Assembly (NCBI GenBank): GCA_022564055.1
Contig: JADFMD010000014.1
Coordinates: forward strand, 1 to 50,340
Direction of reading: 5' to 3'
DNA: 50,340 nt
Origin: Gemmatimonadota bacterium
GTDB lineage: Bacteria; Gemmatimonadota; Gemmatimonadetes; Longimicrobiales; Gaopeijiaceae
Positions 15,637 to 24,552 of the stretch are shown piece by piece (position 1 is the stretch's first letter; the number at the start of each line of letters is the position of its first letter). The translations under genes were made by a program, and so were the position numbers. The notes below the pieces were generated by a model. It was not told where the DNA came from, did not search any database, and was given only the letters and a program-made list of their open reading frames with translations.

Positions 15637-16392
15637 ATGGAGACCAGGGACTCGAACCAAGACTCGCCGCTCATCCAATTGAACGGGCTGAGCAAGGTGT
15701 TCTATACCGAAGAGGTGGAGACTCACGCGCTGTCCGATATCCAATTGAGCATCGCCCCGGGCGAATTCGTGTCGATTGCCGGACCATCGGGATGCGGCAA
15801 GACGACGATGCTCTCGATCCTCGGGCTCCTCGACTCCCCGACGGGCGGGGAATACCTGCTCGATGGGGAGCCGGTGGCGAATCTGACCGCCGCCCAAAGA
15901 GCCAAGATCCGAAACCAGGCCATCGGTTTCATTTTTCAGGCGTTCAATCTGATCGGTGACCTGACCGTCTATGAAAATGTAGAGCTGCCGCTTACGTACA
16001 GGGGTATGCCCGGGAGTGAGCGCAAGGAGCGGGTACAGGAATCGCTCGAACGCGTCGGGATGGCACACCGGGTGAGGCACTATCCGAGCCAGTTGTCGGG
16101 AGGCCAACAGCAGCGTGTGGCGGTAGCGCGGGCGATGGTGGGCAAACCCCTCATTCTCCTGGCGGATGAGCCCACGGGTAACCTCGACTCCAAGAATGGC
16201 AACGCCGTCATGGAGCTGATGAAGGAGCTCCACGACGAGGGAGCCACGATCTGCATGGTGACGCACGATCCGCGGTACTCGGCGGTGGCGGACCGGACGG
16301 TCCACCTGTTCGATGGGCAGGTGGTGGACGAGACAGACCCTGAACGTTCGGCCCACGCGGAGGATTTGGTGAAGAGCGGCTTCGAGGGGTAG
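15637..16392 (+). CDS. LolD/MacB-type ABC transporter ATPase, orphan
   Basis: ATP-binding subunit of 251 residues. Walker A GPSGCGKTT, Q-loop, signature LSGGQQQRVAVARA, Walker B LILLADEPTGNLDSKNG and the switch histidine VTHD are intact. DEPTGNLDS is typical of the MacB/LolD/FtsE group that drives lipoprotein extraction, peptide export or cell division permeases. ATG 15637 follows GGGAGG with six-base spacing. No FtsX-like permease is adjacent, so its partner must be elsewhere. A hairpin follows the stop. Confidence 0.87.
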   Translation: METRDSNQDSPLIQLNGLSKVFYTEEVETHALSDIQLSIAPGEFVSIAGPSGCGKTTMLSILGLLDSPTGGEYLLDGEPVANLTAAQRAKIRNQAIGFIFQAFNLIGDLTVYENVELPLTYRGMPGSERKERVQESLERVGMAHRVRHYPSQLSGGQQQRVAVARAMVGKPLILLADEPTGNLDSKNGNAVMELMKELHDEGATICMVTHDPRYSAVADRTVHLFDGQVVDETDPERSAHAEDLVKSGFEG

Positions 16393-16410
16393 CCGACCAC
16401 CAAAAACTTC

Positions 16411-16450
16411 CCTGGAGGTGGGGGCCATTTCCGGCTCCCACCCTTCCAGG
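16411..16450 (+). terminator. Stem-loop downstream of the orphan ATPase gene
   Basis: CCTGGAGGTGGGGGCC can pair with GGCTCCCACCCTTCCAGG across a six-base loop, allowing a two-base bulge and one G-U pair. No T run follows on the plus strand; a TTTTT run lies just beyond it on the minus strand. It is a probable transcript end or 3' stabiliser for the ATPase message. Confidence 0.45.
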
Positions 16451-16537
16451 TCTCGCCCGATTTGGCAGCCCCCTCCGACTACATACACCCACGTCACGTA
16501 CCCACCTCCCTACCCACCGCGCTCCGACTGGATGTGC

Positions 16538-16559
16538 AACATTTCGGCACTCGTTCGTC
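16538..16559 (+). promoter_or_regulatory. Possible ECF-type promoter of the first sigma/anti-sigma operon
   Basis: AAC at 16538-16540 and CGTC at 16556-16559 are 15 bases apart, which resembles the AAC...CGTC signature of autoregulated ECF promoters. It lies about 40 bases before GTG 16599. The -35 lacks the preceding GG, so this is weak. Confidence 0.25.
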
Positions 16560-16598
16560 ATTAGATTTGAAAAGGCCGATTGATCGATCGAGGACGCC

Positions 16599-17105
16599 GT
16601 GGATGTAGACTGGGGAGAACTCTACCGGACCGCGCTGCCGGATCTGGTGCGCTTCCTTCATCGGAAGGTGTGGGATATGGAGCGCGCGAGAGATCTGGCA
16701 CAGGATACCTTCGTCCGGGCGCTCCGGGAGAATCCGGCCGATCCACGGGCTTGGCTGTTTACCGTTGCGGCCAACCTCGCCAGAGATGAGGCGCGTACGG
16801 CGATTCGCCGCAAGCGCCACTTGACGCTTCTCAAGACGGAAGTGGAGGTGAGCGCCGTGACCGTTGATCCAGCAGGGGAGCTCGAGCGGGGTGAACGGGA
16901 GGCTGTGGTCCGGCGGGCGCTCGAGGCGTTGAGCGAGCGAGATCGGGAGGCCCTCCTCCTTTGGGACGCGGGGCTCGATTACGGGGAGATCGCGGGAACA
17001 CTCGAGATCTCGCCGGGATCGGTCGGCACCACACTCGCCCGTGCCCGGGAGCGACTCGTGAAGGCACATCGAGAGCAGGAGCAAGATGATGTCGCACATC
17101 AGTAA
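16599..17105 (+). CDS. ECF RNA polymerase sigma factor (sigma-70 family)
   Basis: Alternative sigma factor of 168 residues. Region 2 covers about residues 8-75 (DLVRFLHRKV, DLAQDTFVRAL, PRAWLFTVAANLARDE), and region 4 about 100-155 with the helix-turn-helix DYGEIAGTLEISPGSVGTTLARARERL. GTG 16599 is the first sensible start. The 3' end overlaps the anti-sigma gene by 20 bases, so the two are coupled. It probably drives its own operon. The regulon is unknown. Confidence 0.9.
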   Translation: MDVDWGELYRTALPDLVRFLHRKVWDMERARDLAQDTFVRALRENPADPRAWLFTVAANLARDEARTAIRRKRHLTLLKTEVEVSAVTVDPAGELERGEREAVVRRALEALSERDREALLLWDAGLDYGEIAGTLEISPGSVGTTLARARERLVKAHREQEQDDVAHQ

Positions 17106-18291
17106 GGGAGATATTCACGCCTACCTCGACGGCGCGTTGGGCGCCTATCCGGAGGAGGCTGCCAGGCACGTTCGGGAGCATCTGGGCGCTTGCCGGGCGT
17201 GCGCCGAGGTGCTCGAGGAAGAACGGCGCTTGCGGGAAGAGGCGTCGGCGATCCTCGCTGCTTCGGCCCTGGGACCGGTGGCGCTCGACTCACTCGAGGA
17301 GCTTCGGGCCAGGGCCACGGCCCTCGATGGGCAGGAGCGTGCCGAAGGAGCCAAGGGGCCCGAGCGGGCTGATCGGATGGTGAGGGCTCGGCCTTCACTG
17401 GCCGGCCGTATGTACTCGATCCGTTGGGCCGCGACGGTGGTGATATCGCTCGGGGCCGGCTGGATGGCCCGGGAGGTAACGGGACCTACTGGTGACGCTA
17501 CACGCGAAATCGGTCGGGAGCCCGTCGTGAGGGAAGTGGGAGTGCGATCGCCTGATGCGCAGGAGCGTGAGGCGTCTCTCGAGCTCATGGAGCGCGACAA
17601 CGCCGGGCGTTTTGCCGAAGCGGAAACGCCGCCCGCGTCGCCAAGCTCCGAGGTTGTCGCGGGGGCCCCACCGGTTTCCGATCGGGCCGCCGGTGGGTTC
17701 GATGACGATGCAGTGCTGGATCAGGTCGAAGCTTTACCCGTTCGACAGCGTGAAGAATCAGCTGTGGCTCGTGGGGTGGAGCCCGCAGACGCGAGCGTTG
17801 CCGCACAGGTGGAGGAAACCCCGGTGGAGGAAACCCCGGTGCAGGCGCGGGCCTTTCTCGACGAACTCCGTTCTTCCACGTCCGCGGTGGACCGGCGGGA
17901 CCGAGCCGTCCTGCTTGGCAATGAGGCGCCACGCGCTTTTGCTGGCGGAACGGTTTCGACCACGCCTTTTCTGGTGCCGGGACTCCCGGTCCGTGATGTG
18001 CGGTTGGCCCCGGGAGCCGATGGCCAAGGGGGCCGCGCGGGTGGTGCGGTGGTCGTGACTCAGGAGTTACCGGACGGGCGTGTCGTCGAGCTTCGGTTCG
18101 TGCCGCTGGCGAGCCGCGATGTCGTGGTCGGCGGGGCTTTTCAGGCGCGTGACGACTCCTTCTCCCGTACACAGCGGGCGGGTTGGGGTACGGTGGTCCG
18201 CGACGTGCCAGGAGGTGTGGCGGTCCTCTCGGGACCACTCACCGAGCCCGAATTGGATGAGCTTTTGGACCGCATGTTGGGGCCGCGCTGA
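17086..18291 (+). CDS. Zinc-finger anti-sigma factor, membrane-spanning
   Basis: Probable inhibitor of the upstream sigma factor, 401 residues. The N-terminus has the ZAS/zf-HC2 pattern HVREHLGACRACAEVL (H-x3-C-x2-C, about 28-43). A single membrane helix (RWAATVVISLGAGWMA, about 110-125) separates the cytoplasmic finger from a long exported part with acidic, low-complexity sequence, which includes a perfect VEETP repeat encoded by a 15-base tandem repeat at about 17811-17840. The last 110 residues look folded (SRDVVVGGAFQARDD). The large sensor region suggests response to an envelope signal. Two adjacent ATGs (17086 and 17089) are possible starts. Confidence 0.8.
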   Translation: MMSHISKGDIHAYLDGALGAYPEEAARHVREHLGACRACAEVLEEERRLREEASAILAASALGPVALDSLEELRARATALDGQERAEGAKGPERADRMVRARPSLAGRMYSIRWAATVVISLGAGWMAREVTGPTGDATREIGREPVVREVGVRSPDAQEREASLELMERDNAGRFAEAETPPASPSSEVVAGAPPVSDRAAGGFDDDAVLDQVEALPVRQREESAVARGVEPADASVAAQVEETPVEETPVQARAFLDELRSSTSAVDRRDRAVLLGNEAPRAFAGGTVSTTPFLVPGLPVRDVRLAPGADGQGGRAGGAVVVTQELPDGRVVELRFVPLASRDVVVGGAFQARDDSFSRTQRAGWGTVVRDVPGGVAVLSGPLTEPELDELLDRMLGPR

Positions 18292-18445
18292 AGCTAATTC
18301 TCGGATTCAGATCCGCTGGTTTGCCGCGAGGGGTGGCTGGCGTCTTCCGTTTCGGTAGGTAAGTTATGGGCCCCGAACGCTTTGCTCCGCCCTTTCTCAA
18401 GGCGCGGACTACGTCTCTTATCCTGAAAACGCCTAGGAAGGTTCG

Positions 18446-19987
18446 ATGAAGTCACGGTATCTGGTGTCGACGCTCCTCTTGATGGTGACGGCCGCCGGCT
18501 CCGCTTGTGCTGAAGAGCAGAGTGGTGCCCGTCTCGAGCCTCTCGGTGCGGGTGTTGTGGCCGCGGCGGAATCCATTGCTCCGGACGCCTATTTGCGAAA
18601 ACTCGGGGTGATTGCCCACGACAGCATGGGCGGCCGGGATACCCCGAGCCCCGGGCTCGAGCTGACGGCTGCGTGGATCGCCAGCGAGTTCGAGCGGATC
18701 GGCCTGGCTCCCGGCGGCGATGGCGGATCCTACGTGCAGCGTTACCCGATCGAGACGGTCCGCCCGGATCTGGTCGCATCTTCTGCGAGGGTGAATGGCG
18801 GAGGCGACCTGCGCTTCGGCCGCGATCTTGTGATCGCCGGAGCGTCTGAGGGAGACCTCGAGGGCGAGGTGGTCCTACTCATGGGGATGGGTGCGATGAC
18901 CACCGTGGCGGTCTCCAGGATCATCGGGAAGCATGTGATCGTGGCATCGATGCCTGGTGGGCTGGATCGCGCCGGGCGAGGGTTCGTGGCGAATTTGCGC
19001 CGGGACGGAGCGCTGTCGGTCCTGGTGGTCGTCGACATGACGGATAGCGCCTGGGATCGATACCTCGATCGTCTTTCGGGTAGCAGTGTAGTCCGGGTTG
19101 GCTTCAACGGCTCACAGACGGGGTTCTCGGTGGAGGTGCGGGACAGCGCCATTCGGCGGATCCTCTCAGCCCATGGAGTGGACCTCGAGAAGGCTCGTGA
19201 GCCCGGGGACGTGTCCATCATCGACGTGCCCGGATTGGTGCTGACGCTTTCGCCCCGGGTCCAGGTTCTCGACAGCCGGTCCGCTCCGAACGTGGCGGGC
19301 ATCCTGGAGGGCAGTGACCCAGTGCTCAAGGATGAGTACGTGGTCTTCAGCGCCCACATGGACCACATCGGAATCGGCACGCCCAACGCCGAAGGCGACA
19401 GTATAAACAACGGGGCCGATGATGACGGATCCGGGACCATCGCTGTTCTCGAGATCGCCGAGGCCTTCGCGTCGCTACCCACGAAACCGAAGCGGTCGAT
19501 GATCTTCCTGTTGGTCAGCGGGGAAGAGAAGGGGCTGTGGGGCAGTGAGTATTTCGTGGAAAACCCGCCTGTGCCGGTCGAGCGCATGGTAGCCGATCTG
19601 AATGCGGACATGGTCGGGCGCAACTGGCCGGACACCATCGTCGCCATCGGCATGGAGCATTCAGATCTCGGCGAGACGCTCGGGCTCATCAATGAGGCCC
19701 ATCCCGAACTCGGCATGACCGCCATCGACGACATCTGGCCCGACGAGCGTTTCTACTTCCGTTCCGACCACTACAACTTCGCCCGCAAGGGAGTCCCGGT
19801 CCTCTTCTTTTTCAACGGTACCCACGAAGACTATCACGGCCGTGACGATGAGGTGGATCGTATCGATGCGGAGAAGGCGGTGAGAATCAGCCGGTTGATC
19901 TTTTACCTTGGGTACGAGCTTGCTACCCGTACCGAACGCCCCCGATGGAATCCCGAAAGTCGGCGCCAAATCGTATTGGACCCTTAG
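18446..19987 (+). CDS. Exported M28 family metallopeptidase
   Basis: Zinc aminopeptidase-like enzyme of 513 residues. An N-terminal signal sequence (MKSRYLVSTLLLMVTAAGSACAEE) ends either in a signal peptidase I site or an imperfect lipobox at the cysteine. The co-catalytic two-zinc site is visible: H304 in SAHMDHIG, D in NNGADDDGSGT, the catalytic EE in SGEEKGLWG, D in NADMVGR, and the final H in THEDYHGRDDEVD. A protease-associated-type insert lies between about 100 and 240. It probably digests peptides in the periplasm. It appears to be a single-gene transcript with a modest promoter region. Confidence 0.88.
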   Translation: MKSRYLVSTLLLMVTAAGSACAEEQSGARLEPLGAGVVAAAESIAPDAYLRKLGVIAHDSMGGRDTPSPGLELTAAWIASEFERIGLAPGGDGGSYVQRYPIETVRPDLVASSARVNGGGDLRFGRDLVIAGASEGDLEGEVVLLMGMGAMTTVAVSRIIGKHVIVASMPGGLDRAGRGFVANLRRDGALSVLVVVDMTDSAWDRYLDRLSGSSVVRVGFNGSQTGFSVEVRDSAIRRILSAHGVDLEKAREPGDVSIIDVPGLVLTLSPRVQVLDSRSAPNVAGILEGSDPVLKDEYVVFSAHMDHIGIGTPNAEGDSINNGADDDGSGTIAVLEIAEAFASLPTKPKRSMIFLLVSGEEKGLWGSEYFVENPPVPVERMVADLNADMVGRNWPDTIVAIGMEHSDLGETLGLINEAHPELGMTAIDDIWPDERFYFRSDHYNFARKGVPVLFFFNGTHEDYHGRDDEVDRIDAEKAVRISRLIFYLGYELATRTERPRWNPESRRQIVLDP

Positions 19988-20043
19988 GGGCACGAACGGG
20001 TCGTTGGGGACGCATGCTTGCGGCATTTAGGTCCCTCAAGTGG

Positions 20044-20080
20044 AAAAAAATGCCCCTAACCCGGAAGGGGGCGAGGGGCA
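20044..20080 (-). terminator. Rho-independent terminator of the STAS gene
   Basis: On the minus strand TGCCCCT pairs with AGGGGCA across a GC-rich loop, followed by seven T (20050 down to 20044). It lies 23 bases past the STAS stop and also covers the convergent end of the M28 gene. Confidence 0.75.
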
Positions 20081-20103
20081 CGGAAGGGTGGCGGAAGCGG
20101 TGT

Positions 20104-20415
20104 TTAGTTCGGCTGTCCCTTCGGCGCGCTCACACGAATGAAGAGGTCGTCTAGGCCCATGGCTTCAAGCACAGCCCAGGCGCTATCAGGCAGCCCCATG
20201 AGCCACACCTGGCGATCTTCGGAGTGGGCGAGGCGTTGCGCGGTCAAAAGAAGCGTAAGTCCTTCAAAATCAACGACATGAGAGTCTGTGAAGTCGATTA
20301 GGACATCCGACTTGATGTCTTCCGGGACTCGTAGGGCGACACGGGGTATGGCCCCGGCAGCGGGCGTACCCGCAGGGAAGCCTGGGTCCCGGGTGTTGCC
20401 GTTATATCCGCTCAT
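20104..20415 (-). CDS. STAS-domain protein (anti-anti-sigma-like) lacking the phospho-serine
   Basis: Small cytoplasmic protein of 103 residues with a STAS-like fold: strand ALRVPEDI, strand DVLIDFTDSHVVD, helix EGLTLLLTAQRLA, strand QVWLMGLPD and final helix AVLEAMGLDDLF. In SpoIIAA-type antagonists the segment is DSSG with serine as the kinase target; here it is DFEG, so phosphorylation cannot occur there. The glycine/proline-rich N-terminus (about 25 residues) is not part of the fold. ATG 20415 is preceded by AGGAGG only two bases away, which is closer than ideal. No kinase or sigma factor is adjacent. A terminator follows. Confidence 0.6.
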   Translation of the reverse strand: MSGYNGNTRDPGFPAGTPAAGAIPRVALRVPEDIKSDVLIDFTDSHVVDFEGLTLLLTAQRLAHSEDRQVWLMGLPDSAWAVLEAMGLDDLFIRVSAPKGQPN

Positions 20416-20641
20416 GACCTCCTCCTCGTTCAGATCGAGGGCGCCGGCGGTGCGTGGCCGGTCCAGGCTGCTTTAACCTCAAGACTCGTGCCAAACGGGG
20501 AAATTCCCACTTTTTGGCCCGGTGGCTGGTCCATCATGGGTCGGCATGGCGAAAGGGGGGTCTCGGTGGGAGATTAAGATCGAAAGTCGTGCCGTTCGCC
20601 CCGGGATGGTTGGGCGGTCGGCGTAGGTGGAGGAGGTAGCG

Positions 20642-21193
20642 TTGGGTCGTATACATGGAGCCATGATCGTGGCGCTGGGGCTATGGAGTGCTTTTCCACT
20701 CCCATTGGAGGCCCAACGGCGCGTCCCCGATCTCGCGGCCATCGATGCCTATCATGCCACGGTAGGTCGGGCGTTCCCCGTTTCCTCCGACGAGGTCGGA
20801 ATTCTTGCGGAGTGGCCACTTCGCGCCGATGAGATTGCGGTGGTCCTGTTCGTTGCCGGGAACGCGGGGGTCTCGCCGGACGCCGTGGCGTCACTCAGGA
20901 GTTCGGGCGGTTCCTGGGCGAGTATTCTGCGGACCTATTCGGTGGATCTCGGTGCGCTGCGGGTCTCTTTCCCAGGGGGGACCAGCCTGGGTCCTCTCGA
21001 GGAGACATACCGTACCTTTTCAGCGACGCCGAGAACCTCCTGGGCTTCCATCGACCTTTCAGATCAGACAGTTATCGCGCTCGTGAACATCCGAATTCTC
21101 GCTCGCGAGGTCGGCGTCACGGTCGGCCGCGTGCTTCGGACCTGGGATGGTGTGGGAGACTTCGTCTTGGTTCACCAACGGATCACGAGGTGA
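20642..21193 (+). CDS. Exported protein of unknown function
   Basis: Product of 183 residues with a signal peptide ([20 protein letters not shown]) and a predicted cut after LEA near residue 23. The mature part is mixed helix/strand, with no cysteines or known motif that I recognise. TTG 20642 is chosen because GGAGGAGGT at 20628-20636 is well spaced; ATG 20663 would remove the basic N-terminal arginine region and lacks a ribosome binding site. The stop overlaps the flavoprotein start (GTGA), so it is the first gene of a four-gene operon. Confidence 0.6.
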   Translation: MGRIHGAMIVALGLWSAFPLPLEAQRRVPDLAAIDAYHATVGRAFPVSSDEVGILAEWPLRADEIAVVLFVAGNAGVSPDAVASLRSSGGSWASILRTYSVDLGALRVSFPGGTSLGPLEETYRTFSATPRTSWASIDLSDQTVIALVNIRILAREVGVTVGRVLRTWDGVGDFVLVHQRITR

Positions 21194-21876
21194 CCCAGGC
21201 GATGGGAACGCCCTCGGGACTCGTGCCCTTGTCCAGCTACGTCGAGTTGCCCACGGATGAGATGCGCGAGCGTGCGAGTGCGTTCCTGACTGAGGCCCAA
21301 CGCCGTCGCACGGTCCGCGATTTCTCGGACCGGCCGGTTCCACGGGACATCATGGAGATGTGCATCCTCGCGGCGGGTACCGCACCAAACGGGGCCCACC
21401 GCCAACCCTGGCATTTCGTGGCCGTTTCGAATCCGGAGGTCAAACGGGCCATCCGCATCGCCGCTGAGGAAGAGGAACGGGCGTTCTACCGCGGGCGCGC
21501 CCCCGAAGAGTGGCTGGAGGCCCTGGCGCCTCTGGGCACCGACGAGGCCAAGCCGTTTCTGGAGAGCGCCCCATACCTGATCGTCGTCTTCGGAGAGAGC
21601 TACGCGGTCGCAAAGGACGGTGAAAAGAGTAAGAACTACTACGTGACGGAATCCGTGGGCATCGCCACGGGGATGCTCATCACCGCGATTCACCGAGCCG
21701 GGCTCGTCTCGTTGACGCACACTCCCTCACCGATGGCGTTTCTCAATGAGATCCTCGGGCGGCCCCAAAACGAGCGACCGTTTCTGATTCTGGTGGTGGG
21801 TTTTCCTTCCCCCGATGCAACCGTACCCCAACTCCGGAGGAAGTCGTTGGAGGAAATCGCGACCTTCATGGAATGA
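21190..21876 (+). CDS. Iodotyrosine-deiodinase-like flavoprotein (nitroreductase superfamily)
   Basis: FMN enzyme of 228 residues predicted to remove halogen from halotyrosines reductively. [13 protein letters not shown] (about 38-50) and [17 protein letters not shown] are the FMN-binding strands of the family. The key point is the substrate lid: E96, Y100 and K121 keep the spacing (4 and 21 residues) of the human IYD residues E157, Y161 and K182 that grip the amino-acid part of iodotyrosine. The downstream [27 protein letters not shown] and [11 protein letters not shown] segments also match the IYD group. GTG 21190 overlaps the stop of the upstream gene and its own stop overlaps the next start. 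The in vivo substrate is unproven. Confidence 0.8.
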   Translation: MTQAMGTPSGLVPLSSYVELPTDEMRERASAFLTEAQRRRTVRDFSDRPVPRDIMEMCILAAGTAPNGAHRQPWHFVAVSNPEVKRAIRIAAEEEERAFYRGRAPEEWLEALAPLGTDEAKPFLESAPYLIVVFGESYAVAKDGEKSKNYYVTESVGIATGMLITAIHRAGLVSLTHTPSPMAFLNEILGRPQNERPFLILVVGFPSPDATVPQLRRKSLEEIATFME

Positions 21877-23798
21877 TGAGTCAGGCCGTCGCGTCCGAGA
21901 TGGGAAAGGCTTCGATCCGTGCCTTTACGAAGGCTCTTCTCAAGGACCTCCAGGCTCTCGAACAGATGCTGGATGAGGGCCTGATCGAGTCCGGTGTGCG
22001 CCGGTTTGGCTGCGAGCAGGAAATGTTCTTGGTCAACCGGGCCTGGCGCCCGGCGCCGGTAGCCATGGAGGTCCTCGATCGGCTCGACGGAGAAGCGTTC
22101 ACCACGGAGCTGGCGCGCTTCAACCTCGAGATGAACATCGAGCCCATGATGCTGGGCGGCGGTTGTTTTAGCGCCCTCCAGGCGAACATCGAAGGGCTCT
22201 TGGACTTGGTACGTGCGGCGGCGGGCGAGCTCGGCGCCGACGTGGTCCTCGTGGGGATACTCCCGACGCTCGGCAAATCCGACCTGACCCTCGACAACAT
22301 CACGCCGATGCCGCGTTATCATGCGCTGAACGAGGCGCTGACGAGAATGCGTGGGGGGGCGTACAGGCTTCAGCTCGAGGGGCATGACGAACTCCAGATC
22401 GAACACGATTCGGTGATGCTGGAGGCGTGCAACAGCAGTTGCCAGGTGCACCTGCAGGTCGAGGCGGCCGAGTTCGCGGCGCTGTACAACCTTGCCCAGG
22501 CCATGACGGGGCCGGTCCTGGCAGCCGCCGTGAACTCGCCCGTCCTGTTCGGCAAGCGTCTCTGGGCCGAGACTCGAATTGCCCTCTTTCGCCAATCCCT
22601 CGATACACGAAGCACTTCGGTTCATCTACGTGAATTCAGCCCTCGGGTCCGATTCGGTGACCGGTGGGTGAAGGAGTCTGTCACCGAACTGTTCCAAGAG
22701 GACATCGCCCAGTTCAGGGTGTTGTTGGCTCAGGAGGCGGTGGAGGATCCCTTCGTCCAGTTGGCGGCCGGAGACATCCCTCGGTTGCAGGCGCTCCAGT
22801 TACACAACAGCACCGTCTATCGGTGGAACCGCCCCTGTTATGGGATTTCAGAGGGAAAACCCCACCTGCGCATCGAGTGCCGTGCCCTGCCTTCGGGCCC
22901 GACCGTCCTCGACGAGGTCGCGAACGCGGCATTCTGGATCGGCTTGGTCCTCGGCTCACAGAGCGAATACGGCGACATCACGGAGAGGCTGAGCTTCGAC
23001 GACGCGAAGTACAACTTCCTCACGGCGTCCCGCCAGGGCCTCAACGCTGGATTTCACTGGGTCGACGGTCAGAGGGTGAGCGCGCCGACGCTTATTCTGG
23101 ACACCCTGATTCCGCTGGCTCGGGCAGGCTTGGAGGAATACATCGATCGATCCGAAATCGAAAAGTATCTCGGTGTGATTCAGGATCGGGTCGAGAGTCG
23201 TGGGACCGGCTCCGAGTGGATGTTGCGCTCGCTGGCCGAGATGAAGGACCGCGGCACGCGCTCCGAACGCATGACTGCCCTCACGGCCGCCCTCGCCAGC
23301 CGACAGAGGGAGCCGGGGCCCTGCCATGAGTGGCCGCTGGCGCAGCTGGAAGAAGCCGGCGGGTGGACCCAGAATTATGTGAAGGTCGAACACTACATGA
23401 CCACCCAACTTTTCACGGTTCGGGAGGATGAGCTGCTCGAGATGGTGGCCTTCTTGATGGAGCGGAACCAGATCCACCACGTGCCTGTGGAGGATGACCA
23501 GCATCGCCTGGTGGGCCTGGTATCGTACCGGTCGATCCTACGCATGGTCTCCGATATGGGGAACGAGGGAGACCAAGGGACCACACCCGTGAAGACAATC
23601 ATGGAGACGGATCCGGTGAGCGTAACGCCCGAGACGTCCACGCTCGAGGCTATCGACCTGATGCGAACGAGCGGCGTGTCCTGTTTGCCCGTGTTGAAAG
23701 ACGAAAAGCTTGTGGGGCTCGTGACCGAGGCGGACTTCATGCCGATCGCCTACCAGCTGTTGGAGAAACAGTTGATCGAGGCTTCGAAGGGGGAGTAG
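21873..23798 (+). CDS. Glutamate-cysteine ligase-like (GCS2) protein fused to two CBS domains
   Basis: Fusion of 641 residues. Residues about 15-430 belong to the GCS2/carboxylate-amine ligase family ([15 protein letters not shown] near 46, [12 protein letters not shown] near 84, [14 protein letters not shown] near 146, [14 protein letters not shown] near 187, [12 protein letters not shown] near 332), which forms amide bonds between a carboxylate and an amine with ATP. Two CBS domains follow (about 505-560 and 575-635), beginning [12 protein letters not shown] and [12 protein letters not shown]; they often bind adenine nucleotides and could gate the ligase. ATG 21873 overlaps the preceding stop (ATGA). 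The peptide product is not predictable. Confidence 0.75.
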   Translation: MMSQAVASEMGKASIRAFTKALLKDLQALEQMLDEGLIESGVRRFGCEQEMFLVNRAWRPAPVAMEVLDRLDGEAFTTELARFNLEMNIEPMMLGGGCFSALQANIEGLLDLVRAAAGELGADVVLVGILPTLGKSDLTLDNITPMPRYHALNEALTRMRGGAYRLQLEGHDELQIEHDSVMLEACNSSCQVHLQVEAAEFAALYNLAQAMTGPVLAAAVNSPVLFGKRLWAETRIALFRQSLDTRSTSVHLREFSPRVRFGDRWVKESVTELFQEDIAQFRVLLAQEAVEDPFVQLAAGDIPRLQALQLHNSTVYRWNRPCYGISEGKPHLRIECRALPSGPTVLDEVANAAFWIGLVLGSQSEYGDITERLSFDDAKYNFLTASRQGLNAGFHWVDGQRVSAPTLILDTLIPLARAGLEEYIDRSEIEKYLGVIQDRVESRGTGSEWMLRSLAEMKDRGTRSERMTALTAALASRQREPGPCHEWPLAQLEEAGGWTQNYVKVEHYMTTQLFTVREDELLEMVAFLMERNQIHHVPVEDDQHRLVGLVSYRSILRMVSDMGNEGDQGTTPVKTIMETDPVSVTPETSTLEAIDLMRTSGVSCLPVLKDEKLVGLVTEADFMPIAYQLLEKQLIEASKGE

Positions 23799-23834
23799 CG
23801 CCGCGACTCGTGAGGGAGACGGAGGAATTCGTGA

Positions 23835-24494
23835 ATGTGCGGTCGCTATAGCCTGAGCACGCCGGTGGACCACCTCATCGAGGTCTTCGACGTTCCCCCG
23901 GTGACCTTCGATTACCGTCCGCGGTACAACATCGCCCCCTCACAGGAGGTGCCGGTGGTCGCTTCCGACAAGCAAGGCACGAGGTTGGGTCTGTTGCGCT
24001 GGGGTCTCGTGCCGCCTTGGGCTGACGATCCTGCGATCGGCTCGCGAATGATCAACGCCAGAGCCGAGACCTTGCTGGACAAGCCCTCTTTCAGGAAGGC
24101 CGCCGTATCTCGGAGGTGCCTGGTGCCTGCCGACGGTTTCTACGAATGGGCAAAGGAGGGTAGCGGCAAGGTTCCCTATTGGATTCACCCGCCGGACCGC
24201 GAGCCCATGGGGTTGGCCGGGATATGGGAGCGCTGGCACCGCGAGGGATCCGAGCCCGTCTACTCCATGGCCATCATCACCGTCGATGCCAACGAGGGAA
24301 TCCGGCACCTCCACCATCGGATGCCGGCCATCTTGCCCCCGGCTGACCGGAAGGCCTGGCTCGACCCCGAAACGCCCGAGGCGGATGCCTTGAGCCTGCT
24401 CAAGCCATATGGTGGAGCGCTGGAGGCGTATCCGGTCTCGACCCTCGTCAATTCTCCGGCGAACGACGAGCCGGCTTGTATCGAACCGGCTTAG
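23835..24494 (+). CDS. SRAP (SOS response-associated peptidase) family protein, YedK/HMCES-like
   Basis: Protein of 219 residues that in homologues forms a covalent crosslink with abasic sites in single-stranded DNA. Cys2 (MCGRYSL) is the crosslinking residue after removal of the first methionine. The asparagine in MINARAET, the glutamate in ADGFYEW and the histidine in HLHHRMP complete the active site. ATG 23835 with GGAGGA at 23821 is clear. It is the last gene of the operon and converges with the aminotransferase gene. No SOS box is obvious. Confidence 0.93.
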   Translation: MCGRYSLSTPVDHLIEVFDVPPVTFDYRPRYNIAPSQEVPVVASDKQGTRLGLLRWGLVPPWADDPAIGSRMINARAETLLDKPSFRKAAVSRRCLVPADGFYEWAKEGSGKVPYWIHPPDREPMGLAGIWERWHREGSEPVYSMAIITVDANEGIRHLHHRMPAILPPADRKAWLDPETPEADALSLLKPYGGALEAYPVSTLVNSPANDEPACIEPA

Positions 24495-24552
24495 TTGGCC
24501 GGCCTGGCGGCCCGTTTCCTGGCCACGCGCGTAACGCCTCGACGTACTCGGC

